From positions 1,612,001 to 1,676,000 of the forward strand of contig NZ_CP063815.1 of the NCBI RefSeq assembly GCF_015277895.1: a DNA stretch of 64,000 nucleotides, given 5' to 3'. The stretch comes from Microbacterium abyssi. Lineage in GTDB: Bacteria > Actinomycetota > Actinomycetes > Actinomycetales > Microbacteriaceae. Each line of letters starts with the position of its first letter. The first letter of the stretch is position 1. Position numbers and translations under genes: made by a program. Positions 1-8,434 of this stretch are shown here, piece by piece. The notes beneath the pieces were generated by a model. The model was not told the origin of the DNA and searched no databases. It saw only the letters and a program-made list of their open reading frames with translations.

Positions 1-39
1 CTCGGTGACCAGCTCGATGAAGACGGATACGTCGTCCAT
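1..39 (-). CDS. Partial unknown gene, N-terminus only
   Basis: An ATG at 39 read leftward is preceded by a strong AAAGGAGG ribosome-binding site (45-52, 5 bases away). Only 13 residues, MDDVSVFIELVTE, lie in the window, so the product cannot be named. It is divergent from the SDR gene at 164, and the 124 bases between them must hold both promoters. A regulator of the SDR would fit this layout, but nothing in the sequence shows it. Confidence 0.55.
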   Translation of the reverse strand, partial: MDDVSVFIELVTE

Positions 40-163
40 GGCGCCCTCCTTTGCCGTCAACCTATCACGCGATACAGACGCGTCCACGGCGCGGTTCCGG
101 GTCGTTGGTAAAGTGAACTGGCCGCGTCTTCCGCGGCGTTTTTCCGCATCGCAAGGAGTCACT

Positions 164-928
164 GTGACCGACGTTCTGCCCGCAGGTTCACTCGCAGGAA
201 AGGTCGCGCTGGTCACCGGTTCGTCCCGTGGCATCGGCGCGGACACCGTGCGCTACTTCGCCGAGGCCGGCGCGGACGTGGTCATCAATTTCCGCAACAA
301 GGCCCCGCGCGCCGAGAAGCTCGCCGGGCAGTTGCGCGACCTGGGCGGGCGCGCGCTCGTCGTCGGCGCAGACCTCACGGATCCCGCCTCCGTCGCGGAG
401 ATGTTCGAGAAGGTGCGTGCCGAGTTCGGGAAGCTGGACATCCTCGTGCTCAACGCTTCGGGCGGCATGGAGTCCGGCATGGCCGAGGACTACGCGTTGA
501 CGTTGAACCGCGATGCGCAGCTCAGCGTCCTGAACACGGCGCTGCCGTTGCTCGGCGACGGATCGCGCGTCGTGTTCGTGACGAGCCACCAGGCGCATTT
601 CATCCGCACCACGCCGACCATGCCCGAGTACGAGCCGGTCGCGCAGTCGAAGCGCGCGGGCGAGGACGCGCTGCGCGAGCTGATCCCGGCGCTCGCCGAG
701 AAGGGCATCGGATTCACCGTCGTCTCCGGAGACATGATCGAGGGCACGATCACTGCGACACTGCTCGAGCGCGCCAACCCCGGCGCGATCTCGGCGCGTC
801 GTGAGGATGCCGGGCGTCTTTACAACGTGTCGGAGTTCGCTGCCGAGGTGGCGCAGGCCGCCGTCGATCCCGTTCCGGCGGACAACACGCGACTGGTCGG
901 CGACATCAGCGGATTCGCCGCGGAGTGA
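164..928 (+). CDS. SDR family oxidoreductase, atypical active site
   Basis: Short-chain dehydrogenase/reductase fold of 254 residues, the usual length. The cofactor motif TGSSRGIG is at residues 18-25, the NASG motif (usual NAAG) at 97-100, and a serine in VVFVTSH at about 141. The catalytic YxxxK is not intact: the local sequence is YEPVAQSK (156-163), so the position four before the lysine is valine and the nearest tyrosine is three residues earlier. I start at GTG 164 because AAGGAG (153-158) lies 5 bases upstream; a longer frame from 5 would run through the divergent promoter region. The substrate is unknown. The N-terminal fold implies NAD(P)(H) binding, while catalysis of the classical type is doubtful. 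Confidence 0.88.
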   Translation: MTDVLPAGSLAGKVALVTGSSRGIGADTVRYFAEAGADVVINFRNKAPRAEKLAGQLRDLGGRALVVGADLTDPASVAEMFEKVRAEFGKLDILVLNASGGMESGMAEDYALTLNRDAQLSVLNTALPLLGDGSRVVFVTSHQAHFIRTTPTMPEYEPVAQSKRAGEDALRELIPALAEKGIGFTVVSGDMIEGTITATLLERANPGAISARREDAGRLYNVSEFAAEVAQAAVDPVPADNTRLVGDISGFAAE

Positions 929-937
929 CCTGAGCCG

Positions 938-969
938 ACGAAGGCCCTGCCGATCGGCAGGGCCTTCGT
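938..969. terminator. Bidirectional terminator hairpin
   Basis: A perfect inverted repeat with 14-base arms (ACGAAGGCCCTGCC and its complement) around a GATC loop. It lies between the convergent ends of the SDR gene (stop at 928) and the HdeD-like gene (stop at 986), so it can end transcripts from both sides. Confidence 0.85.
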
Positions 970-985
970 CGTTCCACCGGTTTGA

Positions 986-1594
986 TCAGACGGCGGCGGC
1001 GGGACCGGGATCCGACAGGGGCGGCGACTCGGCCCTCTTCTCATCCCGCCCGAGCGTGATCGCCCGGACGATCTGAATGAGTCCGAGGACCACGAGCGTG
1101 ATTCCGAGGATCCACCACAGCGCGACGGCGGCGAGCAGCGGCGAGAAGATCACGATCACACCTGCAGCGATGCTCAGAATCGCGTAGATGATGGTCCAGG
1201 CCCGCGATCCGTCCTTGTTGAGCAGTGTCAATGCGACCACGCCGTCGACTATCCAGCTCACGCCGAGGAAGATCGCCGTGACGAGCGCGAGCGTGATCGT
1301 GGCGGCCTGGAGGTTCAGGAACGCGACGACGCCGGCGACGATGTAGAGCACGCCGAGGACGATGTGACCCGTGCGCGCCCAGCCGCCCTTCTTGCCGGAG
1401 AAGATGCCGAGACCGACGTAGACCAGGCCCGCGACGATCAGGTACGCGGCGATGATGCCCGTGACGATGATGGCCGTCTTGAGCGGCCACACGAGCAGAA
1501 CGATTCCCGCGATGAGTGCGACCGCACCGGAGATCGCCAGCGTGATGCGGATGGAGGTGAACAGCGATTTCGCTTCGGTGAGTGAGTCAGACAT
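986..1594 (-). CDS. HdeD/DUF308 family membrane protein
   Basis: A 202-residue, strongly hydrophobic protein with about six membrane segments in pairs. Typical patterns are a first segment near residues 17-38, then repeats rich in Gly, Val and Ile such as GVLYIVAGVVAFLN and GITLVVLGLIQIVRA. This matches the HdeD (acid-resistance membrane protein)/DUF308 family in length and repeat layout. The C-terminal tail (about residues 185-202) is polar and Pro/Ala-rich. It is divergent from the UvrA-like gene. Enterobacterial HdeD is linked to acid stress at high cell density; the role in actinobacteria is not established. Confidence 0.85.
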   Translation of the reverse strand: MSDSLTEAKSLFTSIRITLAISGAVALIAGIVLLVWPLKTAIIVTGIIAAYLIVAGLVYVGLGIFSGKKGGWARTGHIVLGVLYIVAGVVAFLNLQAATITLALVTAIFLGVSWIVDGVVALTLLNKDGSRAWTIIYAILSIAAGVIVIFSPLLAAVALWWILGITLVVLGLIQIVRAITLGRDEKRAESPPLSDPGPAAAV

Positions 1595-1609
1595 GTCGAG
1601 CGCCTCTCT

Positions 1610-1689
1610 GTGAAGATCCTGTGAAGGACGTGCTCAGCGTAGCGCGCCAGAGGTTCGGAATGGGAGAGGTCCGTGGCAGGATCTTTCAC
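1610..1689. promoter_or_regulatory. Divergent promoter region with mirrored CAGGATCTTCAC elements
   Basis: CAGGATCTTTCAC at 1677-1689 on the plus strand, directly before the UvrA-like ATG at 1690, is mirrored by CAGGATCTTCAC on the minus strand (complement of 1610-1621) before the HdeD-like gene. CAGGAT is a plausible -10 box in both directions. On the plus strand it sits 7 bases before the ATG, which would give a leaderless transcript. The -35 boxes are weak. Confidence 0.4.
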
Positions 1690-4047
1690 ATGACCGATGC
1701 GCCCTCTGCCGCCGATTCGCATGATCTGATCCGGGTCCGGGGTGCCCGCGAGAACAATCTCAAGGACGTCAGCGTCGACATCCCGAAACGCCGGCTGACG
1801 GTGTTCACCGGCGTCTCGGGCTCGGGGAAGAGCTCGCTGGTGTTCGACACGATCGCCGCCGAATCCCGCCGCATGATCGACGAGACCTACAGCGCCTTCG
1901 TGCAGGGATTCATGCCGTCGGTGCCGCGCCCCGACGTCGATGTCCTCGAGGGACTCACCACGGCGATCATCGTCGACCAGGAGCGATTGGGCGCGAACCC
2001 CCGATCGACCGTCGGCACTGTGACGGATGCCAACGCCATGCTGCGCATCCTGTTCTCCAAGCTGGGCCAGCCGTACATCGGCGGCCCGACCGCGTTCTCG
2101 TTCAACATCCCGACGCAGAAGGCCAGCGGGGTGATGACCGGCCCGGGTGGTGAGAAGAAGATCGTGAAGGACGCGATCTACCTCGGCGGCATGTGCCCAC
2201 GCTGCGAGGGCAGGGGAGCGGTATCGGACCTGGATCTCGCACAGATCGTCGACGAGTCGAAGTCGCTCGACGAAGGAGCGATCATGGTGCCCGGCTACAC
2301 CGCCGACGGCTGGATGGTGAAGGGCTTCTCTGCGTCCGGTTTCTACCCGGCCGACAAACCGATTTCGCAGTTCACCGAGAAGCAGCGGCACCTCTTCCTC
2401 TACGGCGAGGTCACGAAGGTCAAGATCAGCGGCATCAACATGACCTATGAGGGCCTGATCCCGAAGATCACGAAGTCGATGCTTTCGAAGGACCTCGACG
2501 CGCTGCAGCCGCACATCCGCGCATTCGTCGAGCGCGTCGCGTCCTTCACGACCTGCCCCGAGTGCGACGGCACCCGGCTCACGGAGGGGGCGCGCTCCTC
2601 GAAGATCGAAGGCATCAGCATCGCGGACGCCTGCCGGATGCAGGTGACCGACCTCGCTGCGTGGGTGAAGGGGTTGGAACTGACCGGGGCGGGTCCGCTG
2701 CTCGAGGCGCTCGAGGCCAACCTCGACGCCTTCGTGACGCTGGGGCTCGGATACCTGAGCCTGGAGCGCCCGTCCGGAACGCTGAGCGGGGGAGAAGCGC
2801 AGCGCATCAAGATGCTGCGCCACCTCGGCTCGTCACTGACCGACGTGACTTACGTGTTCGACGAGCCCACGATCGGGCTGCACCCGCACGACATCAGGCG
2901 GATGAACTCACTGCTGCTGAAGCTCCGCGACAAGGGCAACACGGTGCTCGTCGTCGAGCACAAGCCTGAGACGATCGCGATCGGCGACCACGTGGTCGAC
3001 CTCGGTCCTGCGGCGGGCAGCGGGGGAGGGGAGATCTGCTTCGAGGGCACGGTCGAAGGACTCCGCGCGAGCGACACGATCACCGGTCGTCATCTCGACG
3101 ACCGTGCGTCGCTGAAGCCCTCGGTTCGCGATGGGAAGGGCGCGATCGAGGTGCGTGGCGCCTCGACGAACAACCTCCACGACGTGGACGTGGACATTCC
3201 CCTGGGCGTGCTGACGGTCGTGACGGGTGTCGCCGGTTCGGGAAAGAGCTCGCTCATCCACGGATCGGTATCCAAGCGCGACGGCGTCATCGCGATCGAC
3301 CAGGGTGCGATCAGGGGTTCTCGCCGCAGCAACCCTGCGACGTACACCGGGATGCTGGAGCCGATCCGCAAGGCGTTCGCGAAGGCGAACGGCGTGAAGC
3401 CCGCGCTGTTCAGCGCGAATTCGGAGGGCGCCTGCCCGTCGTGCAAGGGATCCGGCGTCATCATCACCGAGCTCGGGTTCATGGACACGATCGAGACGCC
3501 GTGCGAGGACTGCGGCGGCAAGCGATTCCAGGCAGCGGTGCTGGAGTACAAGCTCGGCGGCAAGGACATCACCGAGGTGCTCGATCTTCCGGTGTCGGAG
3601 GCTCGTGAGTTCTTCTCGCAGCCGGATTCGAAGATTCCGGCCGCCGTCGCGATCCTGGAGCGCCTCGACGACGTCGGCCTGGGATATCTCTCGCTGGGGC
3701 AGCCGCTGTCGACGCTTTCGGGCGGTGAGCGTCAGCGCGTCAAGCTCGCGATTCAGATGGGGGACAAGGGCGACATCTACGTGCTCGACGAACCGACCTC
3801 CGGTCTGCATCTCGCGGATGTCGACAAGATCCTCGGACTCCTGGACCGACTGGTGGACGCGGGCAAGACCGTGGTCGTGATCGAGCATCACCAGGCGGTG
3901 ATGGCGCACGGCGACTGGATCATCGACGTCGGCCCCGGCGCCGGTCACGACGGAGGGCGCGTGGTGTTCGAGGGCACGCCGGCAGACCTCGTCGCGGCCA
4001 AGTCGACGCTGACAGGCGAGCACCTCGCCGAGTACGTCGGCGCCTGA
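1690..4047 (+). CDS. Short UvrA-like ABC ATPase (excinuclease subunit A paralogue)
   Basis: Twin ABC ATPase of the UvrA family, 785 residues against about 950 for true UvrA. Walker [10 protein letters not shown] is at 41-49 and GVAGSGKSS near 512-520; the ABC signatures LSGGEAQR (about 364) and LSGGERQR (about 676) are both present. CxxC pairs remain ([32 protein letters not shown]). The first zinc module has only its second half and the UvrB-binding insertion of UvrA is missing, because [11 protein letters not shown] is followed almost at once by the zinc-module remnant. Such short paralogues are linked to drug tolerance in other actinobacteria, and a role in nucleotide excision repair is unlikely. 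Start at ATG 1690; an upstream extension in the same frame overlaps the divergent promoter. Confidence 0.9.
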   Translation: MTDAPSAADSHDLIRVRGARENNLKDVSVDIPKRRLTVFTGVSGSGKSSLVFDTIAAESRRMIDETYSAFVQGFMPSVPRPDVDVLEGLTTAIIVDQERLGANPRSTVGTVTDANAMLRILFSKLGQPYIGGPTAFSFNIPTQKASGVMTGPGGEKKIVKDAIYLGGMCPRCEGRGAVSDLDLAQIVDESKSLDEGAIMVPGYTADGWMVKGFSASGFYPADKPISQFTEKQRHLFLYGEVTKVKISGINMTYEGLIPKITKSMLSKDLDALQPHIRAFVERVASFTTCPECDGTRLTEGARSSKIEGISIADACRMQVTDLAAWVKGLELTGAGPLLEALEANLDAFVTLGLGYLSLERPSGTLSGGEAQRIKMLRHLGSSLTDVTYVFDEPTIGLHPHDIRRMNSLLLKLRDKGNTVLVVEHKPETIAIGDHVVDLGPAAGSGGGEICFEGTVEGLRASDTITGRHLDDRASLKPSVRDGKGAIEVRGASTNNLHDVDVDIPLGVLTVVTGVAGSGKSSLIHGSVSKRDGVIAIDQGAIRGSRRSNPATYTGMLEPIRKAFAKANGVKPALFSANSEGACPSCKGSGVIITELGFMDTIETPCEDCGGKRFQAAVLEYKLGGKDITEVLDLPVSEAREFFSQPDSKIPAAVAILERLDDVGLGYLSLGQPLSTLSGGERQRVKLAIQMGDKGDIYVLDEPTSGLHLADVDKILGLLDRLVDAGKTVVVIEHHQAVMAHGDWIIDVGPGAGHDGGRVVFEGTPADLVAAKSTLTGEHLAEYVGA

Positions 4048-4116
4048 CTCTCAACTGGCACGCAGAACTCTCGCTGGGTCGCATGGCTCCACAGTTCCGT
4101 TCTCGAGAGGACGCCG

Positions 4117-4130
4117 ATAATGCACATTAT
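4117..4130. promoter_or_regulatory. Small AT-rich palindrome in the 4048-4247 spacer
   Basis: ATAATG-CA-CATTAT, two 6-base arms with a 2-base centre, stands out in a GC-rich context. The 200-base spacer between the UvrA-like and DoxX-like genes contains no convincing gene. The palindrome could be an operator for the downstream gene. Evidence is the dyad symmetry only. Confidence 0.3.
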
Positions 4131-4247
4131 GTCAGTACGAAGTGATGTGACCCGGCCAATGCGCGCCGACGCTGAGAGCGACGCGCGCGAGCGCTACGGC
4201 GACGCTCTCCCCCGCCGCCGTATCGATCAGCGAGTCCACTTGATGGA

Positions 4248-4604
4248 TTGCCTCCCGTTCGACCGGTTTGGCCCATCATCGTTCTGTCGATCATCAGCGC
4301 GGTCGACGGCATTCTCAGCATCAAACCGGTGGATTTCATCGCCAGATGCTTCCGTGATGTCGGCTGGCCGCGGCGTCTGTGGTGGATGATGCCCGTGATC
4401 AAGTTCGCAGCCGCGCTGGGACTCGTGGCCGGGATCTGGATTCCGGGAATCGGGCTGCTCACGTCCGTGTGTCTGGTCATCTACTTCGTCGGTGCGATCG
4501 CGATGCACATTCGAGCCAGGGACTTCGGTCGGAACCTCTTCGTCAATGCTCTCGGAATGCTGCTGATGTGCACAGCGGTGTTCGTGTGGTGTTTCCTGAG
4601 CTGA
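4248..4604 (+). CDS. DoxX-like small membrane protein
   Basis: A 118-residue protein with about four hydrophobic segments. Segment and loop order (IIVLSIISAVDGIL, then WWMMPVIKFAAALGLVAGIW, then a third segment ending AMHIRARDFGRN, then a last segment) matches the small DoxX-like family of actinobacteria, where the motif before the last helix is also H-x-R-x-x-D-F. The start is uncertain. TTG at 4248 is the only in-frame initiation codon close to the first helix, and I see no good ribosome-binding site. Function in this family is not established; some members are linked to thiol or redox stress. Confidence 0.7.
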   Translation: MPPVRPVWPIIVLSIISAVDGILSIKPVDFIARCFRDVGWPRRLWWMMPVIKFAAALGLVAGIWIPGIGLLTSVCLVIYFVGAIAMHIRARDFGRNLFVNALGMLLMCTAVFVWCFLS

Positions 4605-4750
4605 ACCGGTCAACACTCCAGATCGGTACCCTCGCCGAGTGACCACCGTTCAGAGCCGCGCGCGGAACCCCTGGGAATCATGTCAATGGCCTGGTGCGAA
4701 GCCGGTCGCCCCGAGACCATCGAGCATCAGTCCGCGGAATGGAGACTTTC

Positions 4751-5362
4751 ATGACCGCCACGAACCGTGCCCGCGTCATCGTTCAAGAGTGGGTTTCGCT
4801 TGACGGGTTCGCGTCGGGGCCGATCGACGAAACGGAGATCATGAGCGTTGTCGACGAGGACATCGACCGGCGAAGCCAGACCTACAACGAAGAGTTCCTG
4901 GCCGGCGCGGACGCCGTACTGCTCGGCAGCCGCACCTACCGCAAGTTCGCCCGGTACTGGCCCACAGCGACGGAGCCGATCGCGAATCGCGTCAATGAAC
5001 TCCCGAAGATCGTCGCATCGACGACTCTGGACTCGGCACCGTGGGGGCAGCACGCGCCTGCGACGGTCGTCGCGGACGCGGAAGAGTACGTCGCACAGTT
5101 CCGCCAGGACGGCGAGGCACTGCTGGTGGTGTGGGGCTCTCTGAACCTGACGCGGTCGCTCCTGCGCGCGGGCCTGGTCGACGAGCTCGATCTGTTCGTC
5201 GCCCCGATCTGGTTGGGCGAGGGAACGCCGCTGCTCGATATCGGACGGGTGAGAGTGGAGCAGCTCGTCAGCGAAAACTGGGACGCGCTTACGCACGTCC
5301 GCTACCGGATCACGCAGGCTGAAGACGGGCTCAGGTCGGATCGATGCCTCGTTCAGCCATGA
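4751..5362 (+). CDS. Dihydrofolate reductase family protein (RibD C-terminal-like)
   Basis: 203 residues. The N-terminus VIVQEWVSLDGFASGP, the central LLGSRTYRKFARYWP and the late LVDELDLFVAPIWLGEGTPLL follow the RibD C-terminal/DHFR-like fold used by small stand-alone reductases. The ATG at 4751 has GGAG at 4741-4744, 6 bases before it, and is preferred to the earlier in-frame ATG at 4739. The 3' end overlaps the convergent NTF2-fold gene by 32 bases, so the extreme C-terminus is unusual in sharing sequence. Substrate unknown; such enzymes reduce pterin- or pyrimidine-like compounds with NADPH. Confidence 0.85.
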   Translation: MTATNRARVIVQEWVSLDGFASGPIDETEIMSVVDEDIDRRSQTYNEEFLAGADAVLLGSRTYRKFARYWPTATEPIANRVNELPKIVASTTLDSAPWGQHAPATVVADAEEYVAQFRQDGEALLVVWGSLNLTRSLLRAGLVDELDLFVAPIWLGEGTPLLDIGRVRVEQLVSENWDALTHVRYRITQAEDGLRSDRCLVQP

Positions 5363-5765
5363 GAGCCTGCAACTTCTCCGCGGAATCGGTCTCGATGCAC
5401 ACGCATGCCCGCAACCCCCGCTCTTCAGATCGCAGCAGATAGTAGTTGGTGCTGTCAGTCAGCTCATCGCCGCCGGCATCGAGGAAGATCCAGCGCACGC
5501 GGACCAGTACCAGCGAATCCGTGAGATGGTTCTCGTCGACGATGTCATAGCGGACCGAGGCCAGTCCCAGTCGCTGATACAGCGGGTAAGACTGCTCCAG
5601 GCCCTCGATCATCATGTCGTGGGACTCCAGCACGCCGGAGAAACGATCATCGACGATCATTCCGGGCGTCGCCCACAGCTCGGCTGCGCCCTCCGCATCG
5701 AAAACGGTCAGCATGCTCGCGTAGCGATCGAAGTAGTCGATCAGGTGAAGCGTCTCGATGCCCAT
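5331..5765 (-). CDS. Nuclear transport factor 2 (SnoaL-like) fold protein
   Basis: 144 residues. The opening helix HLIDYFDRYASMLTVFDAEGAAELWATPGMIVDD and a later WIFLDAGGDELTDSTNYYLLRSEE strand pair are typical of the NTF2/SnoaL cone fold, as in small lyases, isomerases and binding proteins. No catalytic His/Asp pair is obvious. Its 3' end overlaps the convergent reductase gene by 32 bases, and it is divergent from the MFS gene at 5879. Specific function unknown. Confidence 0.75.
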   Translation of the reverse strand: MGIETLHLIDYFDRYASMLTVFDAEGAAELWATPGMIVDDRFSGVLESHDMMIEGLEQSYPLYQRLGLASVRYDIVDENHLTDSLVLVRVRWIFLDAGGDELTDSTNYYLLRSEERGLRACVCIETDSAEKLQALMAERGIDPT

Positions 5766-5845
5766 GCGGGAATGCTAATCGCGCAGAAGGCGTCTGGCTA
5801 GGGTCGCCGCGTGACTCTCATCGATCGAAGCGCGTCGGCCTGCGC

Positions 5846-5872
5846 TTGAACGCCGCCCGCGCGGAGTAGCGT
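5846..5872 (+). promoter_or_regulatory. Promoter for a probably leaderless MFS transcript
   Basis: TTGAAC (5846-5851) and TAGCGT (5867-5872) resemble -35 and -10 boxes, with a short 15-base spacer. The GTG start of the next gene at 5879 lies just where transcription should begin, and no ribosome-binding site is seen. Leaderless mRNAs with this spacing are common in actinobacteria. Confidence 0.5.
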
Positions 5873-5878
5873 GGAACC

Positions 5879-7219
5879 GTGCCCGATACCACCCACTCCT
5901 CCCTCGTGACACCCGGGTGGAGGGCCTGGCTGATCTGGTCCGTCGGCGTCGCCGCATATGTGCTCGCCATCGCGAACCGCACCTCCCTCGGCGCGGTCGG
6001 TGTGGACGCCGCCGAGCGGTTCCAGGCGGATGCCGCGACCCTCTCGCTGTTCGCCGTCGTGCAGCTGGCCGTCTACGGCGGTATGCAGATCCCCATCGGC
6101 GTCTTCCTCGACCGGTACGGAGCTCGCCCGATCATCACCCTGGGCATGATCCTGATGGCCGCCGGGCAGCTGACCATGGCGCTCTCCCCCAGCATCGGCA
6201 TCGCGATCCTCGCCCGCGTGCTCCTCGGCGCCGGCGACGCCATGGTCTTCCCGGCGGTGCTTCGTCTTGTCGCCACATGGTTCCCCGCCCAGCGCGGTCC
6301 GCTGATGGTGCAGCTCACCGGAGTCCTCGGCCAGTCGGGACAGCTGGTCGCCCTCATTCCGGTGGCCGCACTCCTGCACGCCACCACCTGGACGATCACG
6401 TTCGGAAGCATCGCCGGGCTCGGCGCGCTGTTCGCCGTCCTCGTCTTCGCCGTGATCCGCAATCACCCGCCCGAGGTCGCCGCCGACGTGTCCGTCAACA
6501 CCGACACCGGGGTCGTGCGCGTGGTCACTTCTGCGATCGACACCGGCGTCGGCATCCGCGCGGCCTGGGCGCATCCCGGAACGCGCCTCGCCTTCTGGTC
6601 GCACTTCGCGACGCCGTTCGCCGGAACCGCGTTCGTGCTGCTGTGGGGAATGCCGTTCCTCACGGCGGGCGAGGGCCTCTCCCCCGCCCAGGCAGCGACC
6701 CTCATCTCTGTATATGTCGCTGTCGGCATGATTCTTGGGCCGATTCTCGGCGAGCTGTCGCGTCGCATTCCGAATCGGCGATCTCTGGCGCTGGTGCTCC
6801 CGACCGTTGCAGTTCAGATGTTCGCCTGGCTGGCAGTGATCGCCTATCCGGGGCCCGCTCCCCTTTGGCTGCTCTATGTGCTCGCGATCGCGCTTGCCTC
6901 CGGCGGACCGGCATCAATGATCGCGTTCGACCACGCGCGCACCCACAATCCTGCGCACCGTCTCAGCACCGCTACGGGCCTCACGAACGCCGGCGGCTTC
7001 ATCGCCGCGCTCACCGCGGTGTTCCTGATCGGCCTCGCGCTCGACCTGCAGGGCGCAGGAACGCCTGAGACCTATTCGCTCGAAGCGTTTCGGCTCGCGT
7101 TCCTGACGCAGGTGCCGCTGTGGCTGCTGGGCACGATCTTCATCGTGATCGAGCGCAAGCGCACGCGGATCCGCATGGGATTGGACCGTGAGCGCGTGCG
7201 GCGCCCACGGTCCGAGTAG
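5879..7219 (+). CDS. MFS transporter
   Basis: 446 residues with 12 predicted membrane segments. The conserved MFS loop 2-3 motif appears as GVFLDRYGARP, and the N-terminal half continues with IAILARVLLGAGDAMVFPAVLR, the usual helix-4 pattern. A cytoplasmic loop near the middle separates two six-helix halves. The basic C-terminal tail (ERKRTRIRMGLDRERVRR) is typical of an inside end. The family is certain but the substrate cannot be read from sequence. It stands alone and ends 1 base before the convergent DUF6458 gene. Confidence 0.9.
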   Translation: MPDTTHSSLVTPGWRAWLIWSVGVAAYVLAIANRTSLGAVGVDAAERFQADAATLSLFAVVQLAVYGGMQIPIGVFLDRYGARPIITLGMILMAAGQLTMALSPSIGIAILARVLLGAGDAMVFPAVLRLVATWFPAQRGPLMVQLTGVLGQSGQLVALIPVAALLHATTWTITFGSIAGLGALFAVLVFAVIRNHPPEVAADVSVNTDTGVVRVVTSAIDTGVGIRAAWAHPGTRLAFWSHFATPFAGTAFVLLWGMPFLTAGEGLSPAQAATLISVYVAVGMILGPILGELSRRIPNRRSLALVLPTVAVQMFAWLAVIAYPGPAPLWLLYVLAIALASGGPASMIAFDHARTHNPAHRLSTATGLTNAGGFIAALTAVFLIGLALDLQGAGTPETYSLEAFRLAFLTQVPLWLLGTIFIVIERKRTRIRMGLDRERVRRPRSE

Positions 7220-7220
7220 T

Positions 7221-7484
7221 TCAGAGCCCGGCGGGGTCGTCCGGTGCGCTGGTGCTGCGGCGCGTGGTCTGCGACCCCGAACCGGGGTCGACGGAGGTCT
7301 GCGTGACCGAGTTCGTCTGACGACGGCGCGCGACGAGGATCAGGCCGATGATGAACACGACCGCTCCGGCGCCCATGAGGATGTAGCCGATGAGGTCCAG
7401 ATTCGCCCACTCCACCTCGACGTTGATCGCGAACGCGAGGATCGCTCCGATCACGAACAACACGATTCCAGTGCCGATGCTCAT
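7221..7484 (-). CDS. DUF6458 family small membrane protein
   Basis: 87 residues with two membrane segments (about 3-22 and 30-50) and a polar Thr/Ser-rich tail. The opening MSIGTGIVLFVIGAILAF and the later LDLIGYILMGAGAVVFIIGL match the DUF6458 proteins common in actinobacteria. Start at ATG 7484, with GGAAGGGA a few bases upstream; an in-frame ATG at 7517 has no such site. Upstream there is a small dyad, CAGGG-6-CCCTG at 7522-7537, which may be regulatory. Function unknown. Confidence 0.85.
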   Translation of the reverse strand: MSIGTGIVLFVIGAILAFAINVEVEWANLDLIGYILMGAGAVVFIIGLILVARRRQTNSVTQTSVDPGSGSQTTRRSTSAPDDPAGL

Positions 7485-7610
7485 GGTCTTCCCTTCCGGT
7501 GCCGCGGGTCGGCACACGTTTCAGGGCCGAAACCCTGTGAGACCTCGATGATGGCAGGAACCTGTTTCCTCGACAACGGGTTGACACGGCGGGGCGCCGC
7601 ACGGTCAGGT

Positions 7611-8420
7611 TCAGCGTCGCAGCGCCTGGAACGTCTCGAGGATCAGCTCGACGCTCACGTTCGCGGGCACCTCTGCGTCCCCGTACTCGAACTCGGCGAA
7701 CTCGACGCCGCGCACCTGATCGCGGAGAGCGGCGAAGATGTCAGCGATCTGGTGCGGACGCAGGCCCCCTGCCACCCGATACGCGGCGGGGATGTACCCG
7801 GGCTCGAGCACATCCCAGTCGACATGGATCCACACCTCGCGCCCGGTCACGAGCTCGGCGACGCGCTTCGGGGTGCTCTCGGCCGGAGACAGCACCTGCA
7901 CGCCCGCGCGTGACAGCAACTCCGCCTCAGCAGGATCGATGTCGCGCCCTCCGACAACGATCACCTGCTCGGGATCGAGTCCGGCACCGTGTCCGCTGTC
8001 CCACAGTCCGCACGCGGCCGCCAGCACCATGCCGCCCAGATACCCCGACCCGGTCGTCTCCGGGGTGTTGAAGTCGCCATGGGCGTCGATCCACAGCACG
8101 ACGGCGTCCGGGTGCCGCTCCGCGACGGTCGGAAGGGTACCGAGGCTCGCCGCGCAGGTGTTCGTCACGAGCAGCGGCGTGTCACCGGCATCCAGGACAT
8201 CGCGCAGGGCATTCCGCAGCGCCTCCAGCGTCGGACGCGCGGCCGGCAGGGCGTCGCGCCAGTCGTCGACGGCGCTCGGCGACGGCGTCCCGACGACGGC
8301 CGGTGTCCGTCCCAGATACTCGCCCAGCGCCGCGCCGGCGGCGTGCGCACCGCGCAGCGCCCCATCCGTGCGGTCGGCGACCCGCCCCTGCGATACGACG
8401 ATTCCGAACTCCTGTGCCAT
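7611..8420 (-). CDS. Arginase/agmatinase-fold protein
   Basis: 269 residues of the ureohydrolase fold. The second metal motif DAHGDFN (112-118) and a third motif HVDWDVLEP with D201 and D203 are present, so most manganese ligands are kept. The first motif, GGDHS in arginases, reads TNTCA here (86-90), so the usual histidine ligand is a cysteine (C89). Start at ATG 8420 with AAGGAG 6 bases upstream. It is the last gene of a compact run behind the GDSL, YczE-like and SUMF1-fold genes, 14 bases after the SUMF1 stop. It may hydrolyse a guanidino or formimino compound with an altered metal centre, or have lost activity. Confidence 0.85.
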   Translation of the reverse strand: MAQEFGIVVSQGRVADRTDGALRGAHAAGAALGEYLGRTPAVVGTPSPSAVDDWRDALPAARPTLEALRNALRDVLDAGDTPLLVTNTCAASLGTLPTVAERHPDAVVLWIDAHGDFNTPETTGSGYLGGMVLAAACGLWDSGHGAGLDPEQVIVVGGRDIDPAEAELLSRAGVQVLSPAESTPKRVAELVTGREVWIHVDWDVLEPGYIPAAYRVAGGLRPHQIADIFAALRDQVRGVEFAEFEYGDAEVPANVSVELILETFQALRR

Positions 8421-8434
8421 GGTGTCTCCTTCGT

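Noticed and set aside
5..163. Longer SDR start at 5
   Set aside because: It would cross the divergent gene start at 39 and the promoter region; GTG 164 has a strong ribosome-binding site.
938..969. Possible riboswitch between the SDR and HdeD-like genes
   Set aside because: The simple perfect hairpin between convergent gene ends is fully explained as a terminator.
4048..4247. A gene in the spacer before the DoxX-like gene
   Set aside because: The open frames here are short, rich in Arg and Ser, and lack ribosome-binding sites and family patterns.
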